Assembly (NCBI GenBank): GCA_007128555.1
Contig: SKXF01000357.1
Coordinates: 1-8,934 of the forward strand
Direction: 5' to 3'
Origin: Clostridia bacterium
GTDB lineage: Bacteria; Bacillota_E; SLMV01; PUMD01
DNA: 8,934 nt
In this document: one piece after another, positions 5,518-8,934 of the stretch
Position numbering within the stretch: the first letter of the stretch is position 1
Layout: each line of letters starts with the position of its first letter
Position numbers and translations under genes: made by a program
Notes under the pieces: generated by a model
What the model was told of the DNA's origin: nothing
Database searches by the model: none
What the model saw: the letters and a program-made list of their open reading frames with translations, nothing else

Positions 5518-6879
5518 TCAACGCTCAAGGGTCTTGGTATACTGCGCACTGTGCAAGAGCGCTCCGATCCCCATTCCTACCAGGTTCTTAATGGGAGTGT
5601 TGGCAACTTCGTAGTTCTCATGGAGAAAACGATCGTATTCGAGGAGCCGCTGATAGGCTTCGTCACGCAAATGCTCAATGGTCTCGTTGCCTGTTGCCCT
5701 GAACTCCTCGTCCAGCATCCTGTACATGCCACCCAGGGGGAACATCCTGTACAGATCATCATGAGCTTCTATGCCAATCTTCTCCGCTACAGTGATCTTC
5801 CTCGCATGAACATCCGGATCGAATTCAAACGGTGGGTTGCTGACGTTCGTGTACCTGGTCATGAGAGGTTCAATATTCTCCTCAACCATCCTCCGCCACG
5901 GAGTCTCTGCCGTCAGGTGAGGCTCTGCCTCGTTCCAGATTCTTAGTTCGAAGTGGTTGGCGTCGTTGGTAACCTCGTTGGCATATCTCAGAGCCTCTCC
6001 GAGGGTGGAGTCGCTCTGCCTGTCGTCGAGCATTCTTGGATCGTACCACAGGCAGCATTCTGGGATAATGATGAAAGCATTAGGGTTCAACACCTGGACG
6101 TACTCGTAGCTGTCGCAACCCTGTATGGGTTCAAGATTCGTGTTGCCTGCTGCGTAGTGACGCACCCAGTTTCTCGCCGGCTGGAGATAGGCTGCATGCA
6201 TCACGCCTGGGGCCAGCATCGTTCCCGGGCGTTTCCTGAGGAATATGTCAAAGCGCTTCGCTGTGTTTTGAAGGTCTGCGTAAAGATCCGGGCAGGGATG
6301 GGGTACCATGTAGCTGATTCCGCCCCATTTCATCATGTGCAGGCCGCTTAGGAAGCTCATCTTGACCCTGTCCATGAGGTTCATCATGGCCCGGGTCTCG
6401 GCAGTGGGCGAATTGAGATCCAGAGGCCCGTACCTGAACGGGAAACAGCCGTCTGGGGTGATACTGTGGGGTGTTCGGTAGTAGTTGAGGCTGAAGTTAA
6501 GAGGCGTTAAGGGTCCTTTCTGGAAGCCTTCGTTAAGTCGTGCTGCGTCGGGGTCACTGCATTTGACCAGGTACCATGTGTAGTCCATGGCGTCGGTGAG
6601 ATCACGGTTTTCAACCAGGGCTCTGCTGAAATAGGTTAGAAGATTTCCCCCGTAGGGTTCTTCACTGTTGGGGAATCCATGGATGAAGGCGTTGTATCGA
6701 CCTTCACCGATCTTCAGGCAGTAAATCGTCTCGCCCCGGGTTGAGGAGCCGAGTTCGATGAGTTTTACACGATCCGGGTATTCTTCCACCAATCTGCGTG
6801 ATGCCTCGTTCTGCTCATCGACGGTTAGGAACCTGTCCCACTCGGGGACGTTATCGAGTATGGGCGAAAAATCAACCAT
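5518..6879 (-). CDS. M14-like zinc carboxypeptidase homologue
   Basis: This 453-residue protein aligns by eye with an M14-like group of putative carboxypeptidases. It opens with a LIELGSSTRGETIYCLKIG segment (about 40-58), typical of the strand before the metal site. The metal loop reads HGFPNSEEPYGGN (67-79). Next come YLVKCSDPDAARLNEGF (103-119), the LDLNSPTAETRAM region, then SGLHMMKWGG with H181 as the expected second histidine ligand. IIPECCLWYDPR carries E274 as a candidate catalytic glutamate. In relatives as I recall them the loop is GFPHPNEPIG, so the first zinc ligand seems to be N71 here while E74 is kept; H67 lies four residues earlier. There is no signal peptide, so it is cytosolic. 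The ATG is preceded by GGGAGGG at 8 bases. It overlaps the stop of a small upstream frame by 8 bases, suggesting coupling, and is last in a minus-strand gene run. Confidence 0.78.
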   Translation of the reverse strand: MVDFSPILDNVPEWDRFLTVDEQNEASRRLVEEYPDRVKLIELGSSTRGETIYCLKIGEGRYNAFIHGFPNSEEPYGGNLLTYFSRALVENRDLTDAMDYTWYLVKCSDPDAARLNEGFQKGPLTPLNFSLNYYRTPHSITPDGCFPFRYGPLDLNSPTAETRAMMNLMDRVKMSFLSGLHMMKWGGISYMVPHPCPDLYADLQNTAKRFDIFLRKRPGTMLAPGVMHAAYLQPARNWVRHYAAGNTNLEPIQGCDSYEYVQVLNPNAFIIIPECCLWYDPRMLDDRQSDSTLGEALRYANEVTNDANHFELRIWNEAEPHLTAETPWRRMVEENIEPLMTRYTNVSNPPFEFDPDVHARKITVAEKIGIEAHDDLYRMFPLGGMYRMLDEEFRATGNETIEHLRDEAYQRLLEYDRFLHENYEVANTPIKNLVGMGIGALLHSAQYTKTLER

Positions 6880-7180
6880 GGTTCAAAGCCCTCCCTTGTT
6901 TTTTCATGCTCTCCAAGGAACTGTGCATCTCCATCCACAACCCCTCGCTATCAAACTGGGGCTCGCAAGGCACAGAAACCAGCCTTCCTTCCGCAGTGAT
7001 GATTGGAGCATATGCTCCACGCCTGTCACATCCTCTGCCTGTCACTTCAGATGATTCCCCGACCATGATTGTACCGGGCACATCCACACCCACAACTCGG
7101 CATTGATCTGACAACCGACAGACAGACCCTGGGCCAGTGACATTGAGAAAGGGTTCTAGCTGTCGTGGTGGATCCCCCAA
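6872..7180 (-). CDS. Unidentified small reading frame coupled to the M14-like gene
   Basis: A minus-strand frame of up to 102 residues fills the 339-base gap between the saccharopine-dehydrogenase-like gene and the M14-like gene. The only far-upstream start is TTG 7180, which lacks a good ribosome site. ATG 7066 gives 64 residues, also without a clear site. The sequence looks protein-like (VVGVDVPGTIMVGE, RRGAYAPIITAEGRLVSVPC, then LWMEMHSSLESMKKQ) with several cysteines, no membrane segment and no signal. Its stop overlaps the M14-like start (ATGGTTGA), and that gene's ribosome site lies inside it, so translation through it could drive the next gene. I do not recognise a family. It may be a real small protein, or the 3' remnant of a larger gene whose beginning is lost, since the frame is open back to about 7209 without a start codon better than TTG. 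Confidence 0.35.
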   Translation of the reverse strand: MGDPPRQLEPFLNVTGPGSVCRLSDQCRVVGVDVPGTIMVGESSEVTGRGCDRRGAYAPIITAEGRLVSVPCEPQFDSEGLWMEMHSSLESMKKQGRALNHG

Positions 7181-7218
7181 CCTCAGGTCAGACGAGCACC
7201 CATCGGGCCATCAGCCGA

Positions 7219-8349
7219 CTACACCCCGTACCCCTTCACCCCGTACTTCGACCGCAGTCCATAGAACAGTTCAATCAGCTCCTTGGCCCTGCGGCACGCA
7301 TCCTCGGGATGAAACGTCTCCATTTCGTACCCGGTGGCCTCCTTCATTCCCCTCCAGGCCTTTTCCGTGAGCACAACCGTTCCGTCCTCCAGGATCTCGC
7401 TGATCCCATCCCTCATCTGTGCCTTCTCATTGAGGGCAATGGCCTCCTGCATGGTGATGCCGTCGGGAAGATTGACCTCAACACAATCCCTTGAGATCTT
7501 TACCGAATAGCCCCCGATCAGCCCCCCGGGCCCCGGGGCAAAGGTCAGGAGATGGCTGTCACGTAATATGGCCATGGCGTTCTTCACCAGCGAAGAGGCA
7601 ACGAGCAAATCCATCAGTGTGCCGGGCAACCGATCCTGCGACGCCCTGTACAGGAGATCGCCGATGGGCACGTCGTCGGTCACATCCTTACCCTCATGAA
7701 GAACCTGTATGTGGTAAGGCATGCTCTCCGGGGTGTCTGTGGATTGCAGCCCCGTCAGGGCGTGATGGGCCACCAGCAGCACCTGGACGTCCCTCGCGTG
7801 GCCCTTCACCTGCCGAGCTACCTCGCGTTGCAAGTTGGGTATGAGCAAGTCGGCGTTTCCCGCTCCCATCATGGGACCGAGATTTTGCCTGTGCAAAATG
7901 GCGTTGACGGCATCAGGGAAACTCAGGTTAATCACCCGGGTATTCACCCCGGATTGCCTGACGGCAAGCATGACCTTCTGGGCAATGCATACATGGGTTG
8001 GCAACCAGGCGGCAACCCCTGAGCTTTTCATGGAGGCTTCCACGTCGGCTGGCAAGTCGAGCAACTTCCGCCCGTACCAGGGCATCAGGGCCGTACAATT
8101 GAGGATCACGACGGGTGCAGCCGCAGCAATGACGGCAGCAGCCCTCTCAGTATCCATAAGATCAACCCGTTCGAACGTCACTCGAGGGTAAAATCCGAGG
8201 TGATTTGCCCCGCTCACAGCCGTTGCGATCTTCTTGCCCTGGTCCTTTGCGTCGCACACGACAATGTCCCCAACATCGGGCATACGGGCCAGGATCTCAA
8301 GAGCCGCACCTCCCGTGCCACCCAGGCCAGTAATCATCACATCAACCAT
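7219..8349 (-). CDS. Saccharopine dehydrogenase-like NAD(P)-dependent oxidoreductase
   Basis: This 376-residue protein begins with a Rossmann fingerprint, VMITGLGGTGGAALEIL (4-20), whose G-x-GG-x-GG turn and following VVCDAKD (an acidic strand-2 end, suggesting NAD preference) fit the saccharopine dehydrogenase / carboxynorspermidine dehydrogenase fold. A VILNCTALMPWYGRKLLDL segment (about 80-98) corresponds to the conserved strand after the dinucleotide site. The C-terminal half holds a substrate domain ending in KYGVKGYGV. I cannot name the substrate; an amino-acid-derived imine or opine-type oxidation is a reasonable inference from the family. The start ATG 8349 is preceded by GGAAGGGAG at 8 bases. 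The gene lies 91 bases after the SDR gene and upstream of the M14-like gene on the same strand, which suggests one transcription unit. It is cytosolic, with no signal peptide. Confidence 0.72.
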   Translation of the reverse strand: MVDVMITGLGGTGGAALEILARMPDVGDIVVCDAKDQGKKIATAVSGANHLGFYPRVTFERVDLMDTERAAAVIAAAAPVVILNCTALMPWYGRKLLDLPADVEASMKSSGVAAWLPTHVCIAQKVMLAVRQSGVNTRVINLSFPDAVNAILHRQNLGPMMGAGNADLLIPNLQREVARQVKGHARDVQVLLVAHHALTGLQSTDTPESMPYHIQVLHEGKDVTDDVPIGDLLYRASQDRLPGTLMDLLVASSLVKNAMAILRDSHLLTFAPGPGGLIGGYSVKISRDCVEVNLPDGITMQEAIALNEKAQMRDGISEILEDGTVVLTEKAWRGMKEATGYEMETFHPEDACRRAKELIELFYGLRSKYGVKGYGV

Positions 8350-8440
8350 GCTAAGTGCTCCCTTCCAAACCTATCCACCCGTGAGACCCTGCCTGCTGGC
8401 CCCTGCCACCAGTGACCGCCGTGACGTCATGTTCAAAGCG

Positions 8441-8934
8441 TCAGCCCACCCAGAAGCCGCCGTTTGCATCAATAACCGCTCCGGTAATATAGGAAGATTC
8501 CTCTGAACACAAAAAGTCCACGACGGCTGCGATTTCCTCATTTGTTCCGAGGCGCCCCAGGGGAACCAGTCTCAAGAATCCTTGTCGTTCCTCTTCGCTT
8601 TTGCGATCATGCCAGTAACGCTCAATCCTCTCGCCACTCATCACGACGCCGGGTGCCACAGCATTGATGGTGATGCCATGGGCTCCCAACTCCCGTGAGC
8701 CCTGCCGGGTGAACCCAATGATCCCCGCCTTTGCTGCTGCATAGGGAGTCCCACCAAAATAGCTCCGGCCCCGGCCTGCAATCGATGTCATATTCACAAT
8801 GCGGCCCCATTGGGCTTCCTTCATCAGGGGTACGACATTCCTGGTCACCAGGAACGTACTCTTCAGGTTCAACTCAATGATGGAGTCCCACTCGTCCGAG
8901 GTAATGTCTTCGATCTCCTGAGAGATCCCCATGG
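8441..8934 (-). CDS. SDR family oxidoreductase, C-terminal two thirds (cut by right edge)
   Basis: The window holds the last ~164 residues of a classical short-chain dehydrogenase; the N-terminal Rossmann motif lies beyond the edge. The ATG at 8932 is internal, at the place where family members read NNAG-x-x. The visible core is complete: ELNLKSTFLVTR (catalytic-region Asn), RIVNMTSIAGRG (Ser), then GTPYAAAKAGIIGFTR with the YxxxK pair. GITINAVAPGVV is the conserved N-x-x-x-PG turn. The ending DFLCSEESSYITGAVIDANGG is typical of FabG-like SDRs, and length to the C-terminus fits. It reduces or oxidises a hydroxyl/carbonyl with NAD(P)H; the substrate is unknown. It is the first visible gene of the minus-strand run and is followed by the saccharopine-dehydrogenase-like gene after 91 bases, so the two may act in sequence. 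Confidence 0.93.
   Translation of the reverse strand, partial: MGISQEIEDITSDEWDSIIELNLKSTFLVTRNVVPLMKEAQWGRIVNMTSIAGRGRSYFGGTPYAAAKAGIIGFTRQGSRELGAHGITINAVAPGVVMSGERIERYWHDRKSEEERQGFLRLVPLGRLGTNEEIAAVVDFLCSEESSYITGAVIDANGGFWVG

Noticed and set aside
5953..6351. 132-residue plus-strand open frame
   Set aside because: It is antisense to the M14-like gene, with no domain and no ribosome site.
8422..8429. TGACGTCA palindrome between the SDR and saccharopine-dehydrogenase-like genes
   Set aside because: It is a perfect 8-base palindrome but very short, with no promoter elements beside it; chance is the simplest explanation.
1..8934. CRISPR array, tRNA, rRNA or transposase
   Set aside because: No regularly spaced repeats, cloverleaf-like segments, rRNA blocks or transposase motifs were seen on either strand.

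Overview
The window reads as a bacterial chromosome segment, most likely from a spore-former-type Firmicute (Clostridia or a related deep branch). The reasons are moderately high GC by eye, strong GGAGG-type ribosome sites, TTG starts, and a small two-part DUF1540 cysteine protein of a kind I associate with Clostridia. The taxonomic guess is inference. No tRNA, rRNA, CRISPR array or insertion sequence was seen.

Layout. (1) 1-1366, minus strand: a DUF917 (S-methyl-thiohydantoin desulfurase-like) gene overlaps by ATGA an AroM-family gene that runs off the left edge. (2) 1367-1487: a divergent control region. (3) 1488-3014, plus strand: a family-5 (DppA/OppA-type) peptide-binding protein with no permease or ATPase gene beside it in the window. 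(4) 3015-3667: a decayed minus-strand reading frame that once encoded a short protein with one membrane segment. (5) 3668-4327, plus strand: a cyclase-family amidohydrolase very like kynurenine formamidase, starting at TTG. (6) 4397-4565, plus strand: the wrecked N-terminus of an M55 (DppA-type) D-aminopeptidase. (7) 4752-5059, minus strand: a DUF1540 gene followed by a long hairpin that probably ends its transcript. (8) 5060-5517: no convincing gene. (9) 5518-8934, minus strand: a probable operon, in transcription order an SDR oxidoreductase (cut by the right edge), a saccharopine-dehydrogenase-like protein, an unidentified small frame, and an M14-like carboxypeptidase homologue that seems to lack a canonical zinc ligand.

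Taken together the intact genes look like an accessory catabolic cluster for amide-containing amino-acid, hydantoin or peptide compounds: a binding protein for uptake, several amide or thiohydantoin hydrolase-type proteins, and two NAD(P)-dependent oxidoreductases. The substrate cannot be read from the sequence. Two decayed genes among the intact ones suggest a cluster that is being rearranged or lost. I found no clear evidence of a wholly new defence or mobile system. The best leads are the AroM-DUF917 pair facing a binding protein, the altered metal site of the M14-like protein, and the unidentified frame coupled to it.
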